DNA of 64,000 bases from contig NC_088298.1 in NCBI RefSeq assembly GCF_032854445.1, positions 13,319,504-13,383,503 of the forward strand, read 5' to 3'. Under the pieces are notes generated by a model, which saw only the letters and a list, made by a program, of their open reading frames with translations, had not been told where the DNA came from and made no database searches. Of this stretch, positions 1-12,885 are shown one piece after another (positions within the stretch are counted from its first letter, which is position 1; the number at the start of each line of letters is the position of its first letter). Position numbers and translations under genes: made by a program. The stretch comes from Liolophura sinensis. Taxonomy: Eukaryota; Mollusca; Polyplacophora; Chitonida; Chitonidae.

Positions 1-205
1 TGCATTTCATTAACCAATAGGAAGAAACATCTTGATGCTGTATCATTTATTTTTATATATAGAGCATATCCACCAATACATACTCTCTTCCACCCCAAGG
101 AAGCCATTTTAACATAGCTCATATAAAGTTCGTTCTATTTCCATTTTGTTATAGTCACGTACTTGAGCAAATCTTTGAGACTTGTGTACAAGGTATTTTG
201 CTATT

Positions 206-2045
206 CATTCGGCCTGGAGAGGTCTAACACAACATTAGTTCCCCTGGCCGAGAATGGCCTAACACAGCATTACTTCCCCTGACCGAGAGAGGCCTAACAC
301 AGCATTATTTTCCTTTGTCCTGGAGAGGCCTAACACACCATTATTTTCCCTTGTCCTGGAGAGGCCTAGCACACCATTATTTTCCTTTGTCCTGGAGAGG
401 ACTAAAACACCATTATTTTCCCTTGTCCTGGAGAGGCTTAACACACCATTATTTTCCCTAGCCTTAGAGAGGTCTACACACCATTATTTTCCCTTGTCCT
501 GGAAAGGTCTAACACACCATTACTCCCGCTTATAGCGGATCGTTTTAACTCGTTTTACTGTTGTAATAATGCTGTTAAGAACATTCACTGCTTGAACTTA
601 ATGAATTTTTTTTACTTCACATTTCATGCATGGTTTTCAACAAATTGTATGTCAGAAAATAACAAAGTGGAAGACATGGTGCATTATGTGGTTTTCCCCT
701 AGCACCCGGCGGCCAAGAATTGTCTTTGTAACTGATACTTTCTCAAAGCGAGTTTAAACATTTACACCCACGTATAGCAGTGGGGTTTTAATAGGTTTTT
801 TGTCATTTCAAGACTCGTTGCCTGTGTTCTGGAGACAGTCTGTGGGAAACCTTCGACCACTTTATAACGGGATATCTGTAAGCTTAAGAACATTGCAAAT
901 AGCTTACCACATTTTTCACGCAAAAATCATATATCTGCTTTAAATCGATTTGTTTGTGCCATTACAGGTCCACATAAATTGATTACAAACAAATATATGT
1001 TCGTGACGTGAAACTAAGTCGTAAGAGCTTCAAACAAAATATTCTCTACGAAATTTGTACTCATTATCAAGAGTAGAAACTGGTGTTCCAACAAGTCATC
1101 ACTGTAAATGCATAGGTATTAACAGGGTGAACATAGTGGTTACACGGAAATAAAGCCACATTAACCATCTCTCCGACTTCTTCAACAAGCAAAGAAGTTA
1201 GTCAGTCAGTCAGTAAGCTATTCATTCAGCCATGCTGTCAGCAGTTATCAGCAAGTCGATGAATTTACTGACTGGTTGAACGATTATTCAACCAGTCAGT
1301 AAATTCATTCCTTTTACATATGTTTTCGCTCTATTATTTCCCCTGGGCCTGGAGAGGCCTAACTCATCATTATTCCCCTGGGCCTGGAGAGGTCTAACTC
1401 ATCATTATTTCCCCTGGCCTGGGGAGGTCTAACACAACATTAGTTCCCCTGGCCGAGAGAGGCCTAACACAACATTACTTCCCCTGACCGAGAGAGACCT
1501 AACACAGCATTATTTTCCCTTGACCTTGAGAGGCCTAACACACCATTATTTTCCCTTGTCCTGGAGAGGACTAAAACACCATTATTTTCCCTTGTCCTGG
1601 AGAGGCTTAACACACCATTATTTTCCCTAGCCTTAGAGAGGTCTACACACCATTATTTTCCCGTGTCCTGGAAAGGTCTAACACACCATTACTCCCCCTT
1701 ATAGCGGATCGTTTTAACTCTTTCTACTATTGTAATAATGCTGTTAAGAACATTCACTGCTTGAACTTAATGATTTTTTTTTACTTCACATTTCATGCAT
1801 GGTTTTCAACAAATTGTATGTCAGAAAATAACAAAGGGGAAGACATGGTGCATTATGCGGTTTTCCCCTAGCACCCGGCGGCCAAGAATTGTCTTTGTAA
1901 CTGATACTTTCTCAAAGCGAGTTTAAACATTTACACCCACGTATAGCAGTGGGGTTTTAATAGGTTTTTTGTCAGTTCAAGACTCGTCGCCTGTGTTCTG
2001 GAGACAGTCTGTGGGAAACATTCGACCACTTTATAACGGGATATT
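206..2045. repeat. Tandem duplication of minisatellite plus unique sequence
   Basis: Two copies of a block: a 36-bp minisatellite (about 210-530 and 1335-1700; core CTGGAGAGGCCTAACACACC) followed by a near-identical 336-bp segment (540-875 and 1709-2044, offset 1169 bases). The first array has one extra 36-bp unit between matching landmarks. A 460-bp spacer separates the copies. The 12-residue periodic frame across the array is a by-product, not a gene. Confidence 0.95.
1259..1308. repeat. Perfect 22-bp hairpin
   Basis: Arms 1259-1280 and 1287-1308 are exact reverse complements around the six-base loop CGATTA. It lies in the spacer between the two duplicated blocks. Confidence 0.95.
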
Positions 2046-2473
2046 TTCTCTAATTAAACGCTATTCACTCTGTTGTAAATGGCGGCAAACATGCGCACCA
2101 GTGTTGAGTAATGTATGACAGATGACAAAAGCTGGTTCTATGTTAGATGCTATTAGTGAAAACTAGCAATTTTACAATGTTTGTGTGCCCTAGCCAGAAG
2201 AGGGATGAGAAACTTACTTCAGCTAGAAGTGATGCAAATACATGTATCACATGTAACTGATAGACATGCAGTCAAAAAAAGGTCGGGAATTAACTAGAGA
2301 TTTAATATTAAATTGCAATGTCTGTGTGATTGGAAGACAGATAAGAAATGTGGCAATAGGTTACAAGTCAGTTCATATACTCTTATACACTGCATATCTG
2401 AGACGAATAAAAATTGCGTCGCTAAGTTAGATGTTACAATTCAAGCTATGAAATTGGGTTAGAAGTTACGAAG

Positions 2474-2810
2474 TTACGAATGCATACTTACAACGTATAT
2501 CTGGTATGCAGATAAGAAATATAACATTAAGTTATAAGTTACGAATGCATACTTACAACGTATATCTGGTATGCAGATAAGAAATATGATTTTAAGTTAT
2601 GAGTTACGAATGCATACTTGCAATGCATATTTGGTATGCAGATAAGAAATATGGAAATAAGTTAAAAGTTACGAATGCATACTTGCAACGTATATCTGGT
2701 ATGCAGATAAGAAATATGGAAATAAGTTAGAAGTTACGAATGCATACTTGCAACGTATATCTGGTATGCAGATAAGAAATATGGAAATAAGTTAGAAATT
2801 ACGAAAACAT
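2474..2810. repeat. 65-bp tandem array
   Basis: Five units with exact 65-base spacing: TTACGAATGCATACTT occurs at 2474, 2539, 2604, 2669 and 2734, and a degraded sixth start is at 2799. Looser units may reach back to about 2270. Nothing recognisable lies between 2050 and 2270. Confidence 0.95.
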
Positions 2811-3293
2811 AGTTCGTCCTTGTTTGTGGGTGTTGATTTTACTTTTGTATTTGCGTCTTTTACTTCAGGGTTTTTTTTTTTCACATCATTCCATGTACAT
2901 CACGGTGTCTCCTCGCATGTACCCAGCATCAACCCGGGCACGAGTGATCCTCGTGAACACTACTATAGTGCCTCATCAAGCCACAATGTACTGACCTACT
3001 CAGCAAGTCATATCAAGATGTCACCGTGTCGACTGTTATCACATTGCCGAATCCCTATGCGGATTGCCAAAGTAACAATTTGCTAAGTTTAATATTTTTC
3101 CTTGACTTGACTAGGAATTGAACTCGTGTCTACCTTTTACAATATGGACTTATGACGTGGGGATTTCCTCAGAGGCTTTCTTGAGTTTCATCCACTCATA
3201 AAGTTAACTTGCATTATTTACCATTGTATAAATTCACACTCCCTTACAGTGTGGAAATCAATACCAAATAAATGAGCAAACAAGTAACAAAGA

Positions 3294-3513
3294 GCACACC
3301 ATCGCGGCGCAATAACACAGGAGCCTCTGACCTATTCGGCCGTTGTGAGTTCAGCCCATGCTGGCTTGCTCTCCGGTCGTATGTAGAAAGATCTTCCAGA
3401 AACCTGCGGATGGTCCTGGGTTTCCCCCGATTTCTCCCACCATAATGCTGGCCGTCGTCGTATAAGTGAAATATACTTGAGTCGACGTAACACATCAATC
3501 AAATAAATAAATA
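3294..3513 (+). mobile_element. tRNA-derived SINE, near full length
   Basis: A tRNA-like head with a box-B-like segment (GTTGTGAGTTCAGCCC), a conserved body (CCACCATAATGCTGGCCG, CGTATAAGTGAAATA) and an AAATAAATAAATAAA tail. A perfect 12-bp target duplication, AAGTAACAAAGA, flanks it at 3282-3293 and 3514-3525. The box A part is eroded. This is one of several copies in the window and is typical of families I recall from molluscs. Confidence 0.88.
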
Positions 3514-5400
3514 AAGTAACAAAGAAACAATAAATGATAAATCCAAACTGTAAGCAACGTTTGGGCCAGATACATGCATATTTCACAATTGGTGGCGTGA
3601 ATGAAAATACCTCTTTAGGGGTGTGTTAATTATGACTATTTCGTTTAGATTAGAACTACACGCGATTTTTGCTGTCGAAAATATCGTAAATAAAAGCATC
3701 GAGCTTAAAGATAGTGAACATATCGAGCTTATGGCGAGTTCGTATATACACCATATATATATAGAATATATCTGTCCAAGAAAATATCTGAGCAAATCAG
3801 AACATCACAATTTCAGGTCTTGTCAATCCTACAATAAAGTCTGGATGAGAAATGCATAAAAAACGAACTGAATTGTTAAAATAAATTACATGAGCAAATA
3901 GACATAATTATGCAATTCAGTGTTATACTTTTGCTTATGCAAACTGTTATATTATGCCTAAGTTTAAAGTATTTCCGAGAGACCACTGATTATATATTAC
4001 AGAATAAAAATATTGCGCTATTGGGACTTGAACTCACAACCAAGCAACAGTCCAGTCCATCGAACCTATACACTGTATTGTCCAAAGCATTAGCATCCAT
4101 TAGAAAGAGATCGCTGTGTTATCTCTCCCGGGTAGGTGTCAGAGTATCATATACTGAAGAGTTGTTAAGAGGCCGAGGGATACAATGACTGTGGGGTTTA
4201 CCCTGCGGGGCTGTTCTCTCTCACCTGTGCTCTGAAAGAAAGGGCGCGTCATTGAGCCACAAGTACCTGGTAGAAATATGGCTGTTCAGACGTGTGTAGC
4301 GCGGTGAGCTTGATAGAGTGCATTGGGGAGATAGGCCGAAATCTTCACTGGGGCTCAATGAAATATGCAAGGACTAGTTCAAACACATTTGCTTTCAGGT
4401 GTGATTAGCAGTTCTGTTGGTCGCACTGACTGTCTGTCTGCTCTGTTTGCTGGTCGATCGGTTTGATTTTGGGCAAGATACCTTTTAATATCGACTTTTA
4501 GCGGGATGTCGCAGCTAGTTTGCAGGTGTACATTTATTATACCCTTAACATGTATGTAGTTGCCGTAGGTACACATCACACATACAGATTAATCATCAAT
4601 GGTATACCCAAATTACCTGAAACTCGATTCTCATTGACTACAATAATTCCGGAATGAAGTCTTATGTTATGACATAATTATGAAGAATATGAGAATGGGA
4701 AGAAAAGGTAAAAAAGTAACTTAAAACAAGAACGTTTACAAAAATGCACGTAGCCTTGCACGTAGTCGTTGGACAAGCATTAATGATAGATATTTGACAC
4801 AATTATTTGATTGAGCATGGCAACAAATATTGCAGAATATTTGCATGCAAGTTTGGATCGGGCACATAAATGCGCAAATGACACAAACACTATCTGGTTC
4901 AGCAAAGCGAGACTACACCAAATATCTGCCCTGTATGGTTCGATCTATTTGGCCCATCATATCTATATATCATTTCAAATAAGAGCCATGATCTTTTTGT
5001 CTTAAGAACATGATGACCTGATTTTTTCCTTGCAAGGGGAGCATACATCTTTATCCAGTTTAGAAACTAGATTTTACATTAATACCGATGTTGTTTCTGG
5101 ACACCTGGGTACCTAACTGAACATACCATGGCTCTGCAATTCACATCCCTACATTGATTTCCAACACGAACGAAAACATTTATTTTTTGATCGCTGTTTG
5201 TGTGTCACAAAAAAGGTTTTTAAAAACTTCTTACTGCGGTAAAAGTGGTAAGTGAGCGTATTTCATTGTTGACATGACAGCAATTATGACTCTGCTTGAG
5301 TCACTCTCTCTTTACATTTATCTGTACCTCACAGGTGTGAAAGCGGAAAAAGGGACGGGCACCTTGTCGTTTGGAGAACTATCATCCATCATTCTACAAA

Positions 5401-5478
5401 ATAGGACTGAGAATAACTTAGTTACACATTAGAAACAAAATAGGACTGAGAATAACTTAGTTACACATTAGAAACAAA
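5401..5478. repeat. 39-bp direct tandem duplication
   Basis: Two adjacent, essentially identical 39-base copies starting ATAGGACTGAGAATAACTTA at 5401 and 5440. The high identity suggests a recent event. Confidence 0.95.
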
Positions 5479-6149
5479 ATTGTGACGAAAAAGCTTGAGG
5501 AAACTAAAGAAGACAACTTTTAAAATTCAATAGCTGCTATGAATTGGGCTCAAGGTTTGTCAGCTCCCTCAGTGCCAGAACAGGTAAGTTTCTTTTCGGG
5601 TTCAGGGACCCGGAAAAGGTTCGCACCCAGTATCGCCGGTATCTGCCAAGACACCACGCCCGGTGTCGATGACTGAGCTAAGTTAGGAGAGTTCATCACA
5701 CAGAAGCCAGGTGAAAAGACGAAAGACCATCAGAGGCAGTTTTCCTTTGTGCCCGTTCATAGACCCCTGGGTGTGATGATTTTCCCTCGTCTTTGTACAG
5801 GGTTGTCTAAGTGTGAATGGGTCACGCGATAGTATCAGGCACTCAATAGAGATCGCCCACCAAGAACATGTTAGTTTTGATAGCATCACCTCCTCTTTAC
5901 AGACCACAAAATGAACAGTACTATATCCCCGTACAACAGCCCACCTGGCCTCCTAGGTGCGTAGTATATACCCCAGTGAGAGGCAATGTAACATGTGACT
6001 TTAGTACACAGAGTTGAGGAGTGTGGGCCGATGCTGTAAGTTACATACGTTTGATTCGCCGTGCTGGTCCATGAAAGACTAAAGCTTACTTAAAAATGCA
6101 ACTTAATTCACATTTTTTGTATAATAGGATAATACATTAGGACATGAGT

Positions 6150-6275
6150 ATATGTATGGATTACACACCCTTTTAGTTGGAAAACGCGACGTTTCGCTGA
6201 TGATTCAAAGGCTGTTATTAAGCTGTTGTTAACGTCGCGTTTTTCGATTAAAGGAGTGTGTAAATCACATATGTC
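6150..6275. repeat. Foldback (inverted repeat) element
   Basis: Arms of about 35 bases at 6159-6193 and 6231-6266 are imperfect reverse complements with a 37-base loop. The inner part, AACGCGACGTT, is perfect. It is a candidate small foldback MITE or a structured RNA hairpin, with no coding. Confidence 0.7.
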
Positions 6276-6480
6276 ATCGTTCTTATGTTTCACGGAAAGA
6301 AATTAAAAAGATTTTACTTCTTAAAATATTCGGACGCAAACATTCACCAAATATGGATTACATTTCTACGTTTACTAAAAGTCACTTTTGGCGTAACAAA
6401 TGAAGTCATCGGAACACGTGGTAGCTATCATCGCAGTCTTTGATTAACATGAGAGTGGTTACTGGAGAATAAAGAAGAAG

Positions 6481-6525
6481 AAATTTATTTATGTATTTGA
6501 TTGGTGTTTGACGCCAGACTAGAGA
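6481..6525 (-). mobile_element. SINE tail fragment
   Basis: TTTATTTATGTATTTGATTG and GTGTTTGACGCCAGACT match the 3' end of the SINE family reversed; the rest of the body is not recognisable. A weaker tail-only match lies at about 44083-44115. Confidence 0.45.
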
Positions 6526-8795
6526 AAAAATGTGACAACGGCCAGTTATATTTGTGCAAGAAACAGGGGTGGCCCGATGGAACCACTGGATTCTGGCATG
6601 ACATGTTAAATAGGAAACTGACATGAATTTGAAAACTGACATGAACTACATACTGTGTTAAAAGGAAAGTATCTGTAGAATGTTCTCTAAGGAGGGAAAA
6701 CGGTATGTTAACGTCGTTGGAGTTTCGCAGAGCGACACCAATAACGAAGGTATCTGAGACGAAAATATACGAATTTAAGACGAATGTACAAAGTATTCGG
6801 CAAGTATTATCCTTTAATGGCTACCAAATAAATACATTGATACATAAATGAAATCCATTTCATGAATAATAACCGACTTGGTAAGTGCAAAGGTACCACC
6901 TTCGCGTGTAAATTTGGTTTTTATTTTATATAGTATAGCTGACCTGACACGAACACGCAGGAGGTCAGCTTCTGCTCTAGTTTCTGCGCATGCACAGGCG
7001 CAATTTTTCCGACTAAGTGAGCGATCACTCTGAAAACCAAACCAGGTCATGTCTAACCAAAATACTATGGGATCCGGGGAGGGGAGGGGGGGAGGTTTGC
7101 AAGGTGTAGGTGTGTGTGTGGGTGGGGGGGGGGGATATAGAAGTTTCCCTAGGACAACCAGCTACCCACAGGAATTTGTGGGCGTGGTCACAGTTTCTTA
7201 ATCTTGATCCAAGTCGCTTTTGATGCGCCATCTCGCGACATTGATAGCGCCCTCTGGCTTTGGTCAGGCGAACTACGTAGGAATGTCATGCGGATAGAGC
7301 AAATTGCACACCGCAGAATGTGTTGTCCGTACACTTTTGATCACTTCATAAGAAAGTAATAAATTAACTCTTACCCTTCGTGTAATAAAAAAGCCATGGT
7401 CTCAGCTTTTCTGGGAGACGGGAGAGATTGATCATCGCACAACGTCCCCCCACCATAACCACCCCCCACCCCCCTCCGCACGAGCCAGTACTGATCTTGT
7501 ACGAATGTAACAGTCTCTGCCGCCCAGAGCTTGTCACAGCGTACAAGGCAAGATACTTTCCCAGAAGATCATGCTGGCACTGGGCGGCATGTGCTTTTTG
7601 AAAACTTGACTAAATTTACAAAGATTTCCATTTTTTTTACTCCATATTCAGTTAATGAACAAGAGTAATTGGTGACGAAAGTAGTTACTCATCCTAAGTG
7701 TACTCATTTCACATTTACTCATATAATACACTTTGGATCAAATAGACTGACAGATTGTTGTTGAGTAAATAGTCAACAAATTTCTATAGCATAGCATAGC
7801 ATAGAATAAACACATCACAAGCGTAGCACAATTTGAAGCATATAGGATGTATTGTCTTGTGATAAGGCTTGATTTGAATTAATTGTGATTCAGCATCTTC
7901 ATACTTACTTTTTAATTCTTTTCGATTGATAGATTTTTTGCGGCACGTTTGAGGATTAGAGCAAAAGAAGGAGATTAGTTTATGATCGATAGATCTGTTG
8001 ATCAATATGATGAACCATCGATTGAACAATACATTTAGTGTAGCCCGTTTCCGCTAAACCGTCTCTCGGACTGTCCGTCAAAACGTTTCCCTATAGAAAC
8101 TCATTTAATTAAAAACTTAATTAGCTTACCTGTCCTCGGTTTACTTTCCGTATGTCACTGGAATTAATGAGACGTTAACCCGTTGATTAGCTAAAAGCCA
8201 GTGCTTTTAACATTCATTAAGTGATAGACACACAGGTGTCAATAAGCTATAAATGACCTGGTGTTAAAGGTTTTTAGTATAGTACACACAAAACAAAAAT
8301 TAGTGCAAACAAAATGATTCAATGAATACAAAAAGTTGCTTATTTTTCTTTTAAACCATAGGGTGTATCTAATTTCAGTGCTGGCCTTGTGGCTTGTGAC
8401 ATTTTAAACACTAATACAGTTGTAGTCAACCGCAGCTCTCTCTCTCGATCAGTTGGAGCAGGGTTTGAAAGGCTCCTGCCAATACATCGCTATCCTGGGT
8501 GAAGCTCCGTTTCGCCTATAGGATGTCTTGACCTTCCTTATGCAAGTAATAATTGTTTAATACCACGTGAAATCACCAGCCAAATAAATAAACATCCATT
8601 TTATAACCTGTCATTTTTTATTCCTTAGAAAACGCCTCTATTTCACGACAAAAATCTAATTAAATTTCAAACTCGACGTTTATAATTACACTTAATGGGC
8701 CATTTCCACAAAGCATTGTGTGAATCAAGTCCAGGCCTGAAGTACGATTTTAAAGGTTATTTTAATTTCTCAGTAGGGTAAATGTCGCATTTTAG

Positions 8796-9050
8796 TTATT
8801 TGATTTATTTATTTATTTACTTATTTGATTGGTGTTTTACGCCGTGCTTAAGAATATTTCACTTATACGACGGTGGCCAGCATTATGGTGGGAGGAAACC
8901 CGTCAGAGTTCGGGGAAATCCCACGACCATCCGCACGTTGCTGACAGTTCTTCCCACCTTCCCAGCATAAGCTGGACTTGAATTCACAGCGACCGCATTG
9001 GTGAGAGGCTTCTGGGTCATTACGCTGCGCTAGCGCGCTAACCAACATAG
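8796..9050 (-). mobile_element. tRNA-derived SINE, fullest copy
   Basis: Read on the minus strand it starts GTTGGTTAGCGCGCTAGCGC (tRNA D-arm, box A like), then has a CAATGCGGTCGCTGTGAATTC segment shaped like box B, the shared body with CACCATAATGCTGGCC, and an AAATAAATAAATAAA tail. A short imperfect target duplication (G-C/T-ATTTTAG) is at 8787-8795 and 9051-9059. It is the best reference copy for the family. Confidence 0.9.
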
Positions 9051-11519
9051 GTATTTTAGGCCGTGATGATATTGCTCCAGTTTTCAGTATTCTGTGCGAC
9101 TGGAACGCCGTTGGATTTTAAACAGTATGTACTGGAGAGTTCGTGGTTCATCGGAGATAACTCATGTACGCAATTGTTGCATTCTTACATAATTTCCAGA
9201 GCATTGATTACACTTATCTGGCTTGTGAGAAACATTTCTTTGTTATTATAAAACCCATTCTGGTTTTATTTCTATACAAGCATATAGTTGCAAAAAGATG
9301 ATGTGTTTTCGGTTAAGCCTGCAAGCATGGTAATGTAAAATGAAAGCGAAACTAAATGTCCCCAATGTACTTGTAATTAGTAACTTAACCAATAGTTCGT
9401 CATTTAGTTGACAACTTACATGTTTGCTCTGTTCTTTATAGGGTGTCAGTGGAAAGTTATAGTCCATGTTGAACACCATATTACCAGAGGCAACAACATA
9501 TCTCTCGATTTTTTCTAATTACAGTTTTTGTTTCCAAGTTTGCGAATAATGTTTTGGCGTTCCTAATTCCCTGTAGGCACGTCGGTTACGATGAATGAGT
9601 TCCCATGTCAAATATGTTAACTAATTATGTCTAACCTACGCGTGGCTGTATCCACAGGTGATCAAAGTCTCGTGCTATCCTCAGATGGGAAAAACACCGA
9701 AGACAAAAAAGACTTCGGAAGGTAGAAAAAAACAATGTTAATAACGTAAATATGTGAAAACGGAAACTTGTCAAAAAATATGAACAAAAAATATGTCATA
9801 TCTTGAATGCTGTGCGATTCGAGCTGGCGCCAGACCACTTAGCGCGGCTGATAGCCGAACAATTAGATGACATCAGAAGAAAGCATCACTATCTCAGAAA
9901 CAACAACAACAACATCTACATGGTGGCTGCATAGCTCTTTACCGTGATGAACTAAGACATAGCGGCTAACTGTAGGCGATGACCTTCCAAAGAGATGGTT
10001 TTGAATCTCTTCTCCGGTTCAACATTTGTGGCAGCCTTATTGTGATTAGATTGTAGACAACAAACCGAATGCCTGTAGCAGTGATCTAACCTACAAGACG
10101 TAGGCTTTACATTCCCCTCCTCTCGCTGCTTGTGGGGCCTTGGTGACATTAAGTGGTTGGCCACGCGCCATTTGCGCAATCTAACTTTGGCCAAAGACCA
10201 CGCACTTGTCTTCCACCAATATGGTTAGCATATCTGTACGTTACATATGGGAAAGTTGAACAAGGTATACATGGGCCCTGGCTAACAAAAAACTATGATA
10301 GATTTTCTCGAAAGTTCAGTGGCCCTCACTATTAAGGTCGAAGGTTCAAACCCAGCCCTCGCTAGTTCGGTCGAAGCTGTAAGTCAGAATGTTTGCCTTA
10401 CATGTAACTGGTTAGGGGCGGTGATTTTCCCTTGGTTGTTCCCAACTTTGTAATGCACTGTATTGACATTATTGTGTTGTGTCATTATGTGGAAGTCCCA
10501 TGTGGAACCCTGTGTACCTTTTTTGTATATACACAATTCTTAGTGTAATATCTGGTTAAAACTTATCCATATCTTTACCTTTCAATTGCGTCTCAAAATA
10601 GGCGTCTTTGTGTTAACAAGATCAAACGAGCCGACTCACGTCACACCTCTACAATCACCAGTGATAGCTCCGTCTAAACGCGACCCTGTGGCATTTTCTA
10701 TCCCCACCCTTTCCTCTTTAAATCACATTGTTTCTCAATCAGTCTACTGGTGGGAAAGTAGCTTCAAAAGGTCTCGTTAATAAATAAACAGATAAACGTT
10801 TAGTTGCTTTATGACGATTTAGCACCTAGTGTACACTATAGTCGGCTTTTCGCATTAAGTGACATATGTTAGTTTTGATATTAATCCGATCTCAAGGTGA
10901 CTGAACAATGAAAATTGACCTTTTCAACAGGTGTGAAAAACAAAAATCTACAACTGGCTGATTAATCTGGAATCCATAGAGTCACGATCACTTAATTAAT
11001 ATTTAATTCTCTGGTTATCCAAACAACAGAAACAAGTTGAATTCCGGAAATTGACGGAAATTCCAAAGTTACTCAAGGTAATTTGCACGAAGGACTAGAC
11101 AGACCACCGTAGGCGAACAGGGGTAATGTGTAAGATAGAGATAAATGATGTTGACGACTTCAAAGTCACACGATTTTCACATCACTAATTTAGATATATC
11201 ACCTCATGCAAGAACTCCACCTGCTGCCAAATTGCCACACCCTCTCTCAGCCGCCCACCCAGATCTGAATGGTTGTGTCATGCAGGCGGTGCCCGTCTGT
11301 TATGCACAGGGCTTTACCAAACATTATGTAACACTATAAGTGGAAGGCTTTGGATATGACCTATTTTCTCGTATCGTAAGGTGTTTCGTTGAAGTAAATT
11401 CAAAATGATATACAAGGGCAACTTTTGATATACATCCAGCATTTTATTTACTCAGCCACCCTGCGCAGCCACCCTGCAATTGCTCGATCAACAAATCAAA
11501 CAATCAATGAATTAATCAC

Positions 11520-11600
11520 GTTTATTTGTCTTATTGTATTTTTGCTTAACGCTTTAGGCCCTACGTAAGGATTTTTCACCTTTATAATGGCGGTCTGTTT
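11520..11600 (-). mobile_element. Decayed SINE fragment
   Basis: TTTATTTGTCTTATTG followed by ACGCTTTAGGCCCTACG, TTTTTCACCTTTATAATGGC and GGTCTG parallels the reversed tail and body of the SINE family with many substitutions. Confidence 0.45.
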
Positions 11601-12542
11601 CACGGGTTGAGAAAAGCTGAGTGCACTGAACAAGCCTTCGGCTGTTGGGAATGTTATGTACGAGTTGACGATTGCTGCTGATGTATCTTACAAATATGTG
11701 ATCATCTTAATCTTGATCACCTTTCTACTGTACACAGTTCACTGGTTAGATTTATGGGTTGATGACAGACGATTATTGAATCCGGAGGAAACTATAACAC
11801 TTCGTATATGGCAAACGTCCTGACACAAAGCTGGATCTGAACGCCAGAATTAACTGCTCAGATGTCCGTTCACAGCCACTAGACATTTTAGAGTGCGCTT
11901 ACTGTCCATTCTATCCCATTAAGTCTTGCATGTTGTCATGGAAGTTACACCAAGCAGACATAGCTTCGTTTTCGTATATTAGACATGTAGTTCGGGCATT
12001 CTGCTGCTTACTCGTGGCTAATTTATCCCAGCTATTCTGCGGATGCATCTTCATGCACGGTGCTTTTAATCAACATGTGCAACTAGAGCGCAACTAAACG
12101 TATCCCTTTAGATGCATTTGAATGGGATGTTAATTAAAGTCTACTTGACAGTTTGAAATATGATTTTACACTATTTGTAGGTTGGCACTGCAATGTGGCT
12201 CATGTTACACGGGTAGGCTATTACAGCTTCCTGTGGTCATTTAAGCATGTACACGAACAGTTGAATAAAACCCTAAGTGATGTAAATTGACAAGGCGCTA
12301 TATTTCACCAATTACGTGTGACCTTTTGTCAATTTTCACTTTGTCGTCGTTGCTCTCTATGCTGTATGTCTTTTATTATATATTAACAGGTTTCTTCAAG
12401 TGTTGTTCTATGTGTCCTCTTATCATTGCCAGGTATCACCTTATCATGCCGGTGTATAGTTTGGTTTTCTCTGCCAATTAGTAGGCTTCCGGTAGGCTTA
12501 GCTCGACAAGTTCCCCTCGTCAACTATACAGGTTTTTTCACA

Positions 12543-12885
12543 GGACCTTGTGCACAAGGTCCCGTATTTATTAAGCAACTTAAGACTTAAATCATAATTT
12601 GCAAGTCCATAAAAAGCCAAACTCATAACAGAGAAGAACTCAATTTGCAGTCCCCGGTTTCCTACCACCATAATGCTGGCCGCCATCGTATAAGTGAAAT
12701 ATTCTTGAGTACGGCCTAAAACACCATTCAAATAAATAAATAAATCAATTTGCATTTTTCTGCAGTAAAGAACAAGTGCATAAACAATAAACTTTCTTAA
12801 GTAAAGCATTTTGTTTATAGCTGGGTTTGAATTTTTGACTCAAGTCTTAAGACATTTGATAAATACGGGCCCAGGTTCCTGGAGG
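12543..12885. mobile_element. MITE-like element with terminal inverted repeats and nested SINE
   Basis: Inverted repeats of about 30 bases face each other at 12561-12590 (CCCGTATTTATTAAG, ACTTAAGACTTAA) and 12839-12869 (the same, reversed and imperfect). The left end begins with a perfect 20-bp palindrome at 12543-12562. The SINE at 12650-12744 sits inside. There is no coding capacity. I infer a non-autonomous DNA element; the outer target duplication is not resolved. Confidence 0.6.
12650..12744 (+). mobile_element. 5'-truncated SINE nested in a MITE-like element
   Basis: Only the 3' half of the SINE is present, from CCCCGGTTTCC through the body to the AAATAAATAAAT tail. A perfect 10-bp target duplication TCAATTTGCA is at 12640-12649 and 12745-12754. 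5' truncation with a target duplication indicates LINE-type reverse transcription. Confidence 0.9.

Noticed and set aside
259-444. Minus-strand 61-residue frame with a 12-residue period (SRTRENNGVLGL type)
   Set aside because: It is the translation of the 36-bp minisatellite; a multiple of three automatically keeps the frame open. No start context, splice sites or family match.
4022-4050. Box-B-like sequences (also near 10340, 37470, 49807, 59790) suggesting tRNA genes
   Set aside because: No complete cloverleaf could be built: acceptor and anticodon arms do not pair. They are better read as SINE relics or chance.
9952-10194. Minus-strand 80-residue frame
   Set aside because: No family resemblance; it lies in sequence with box-B-like fragments, so it is probably old repeat.
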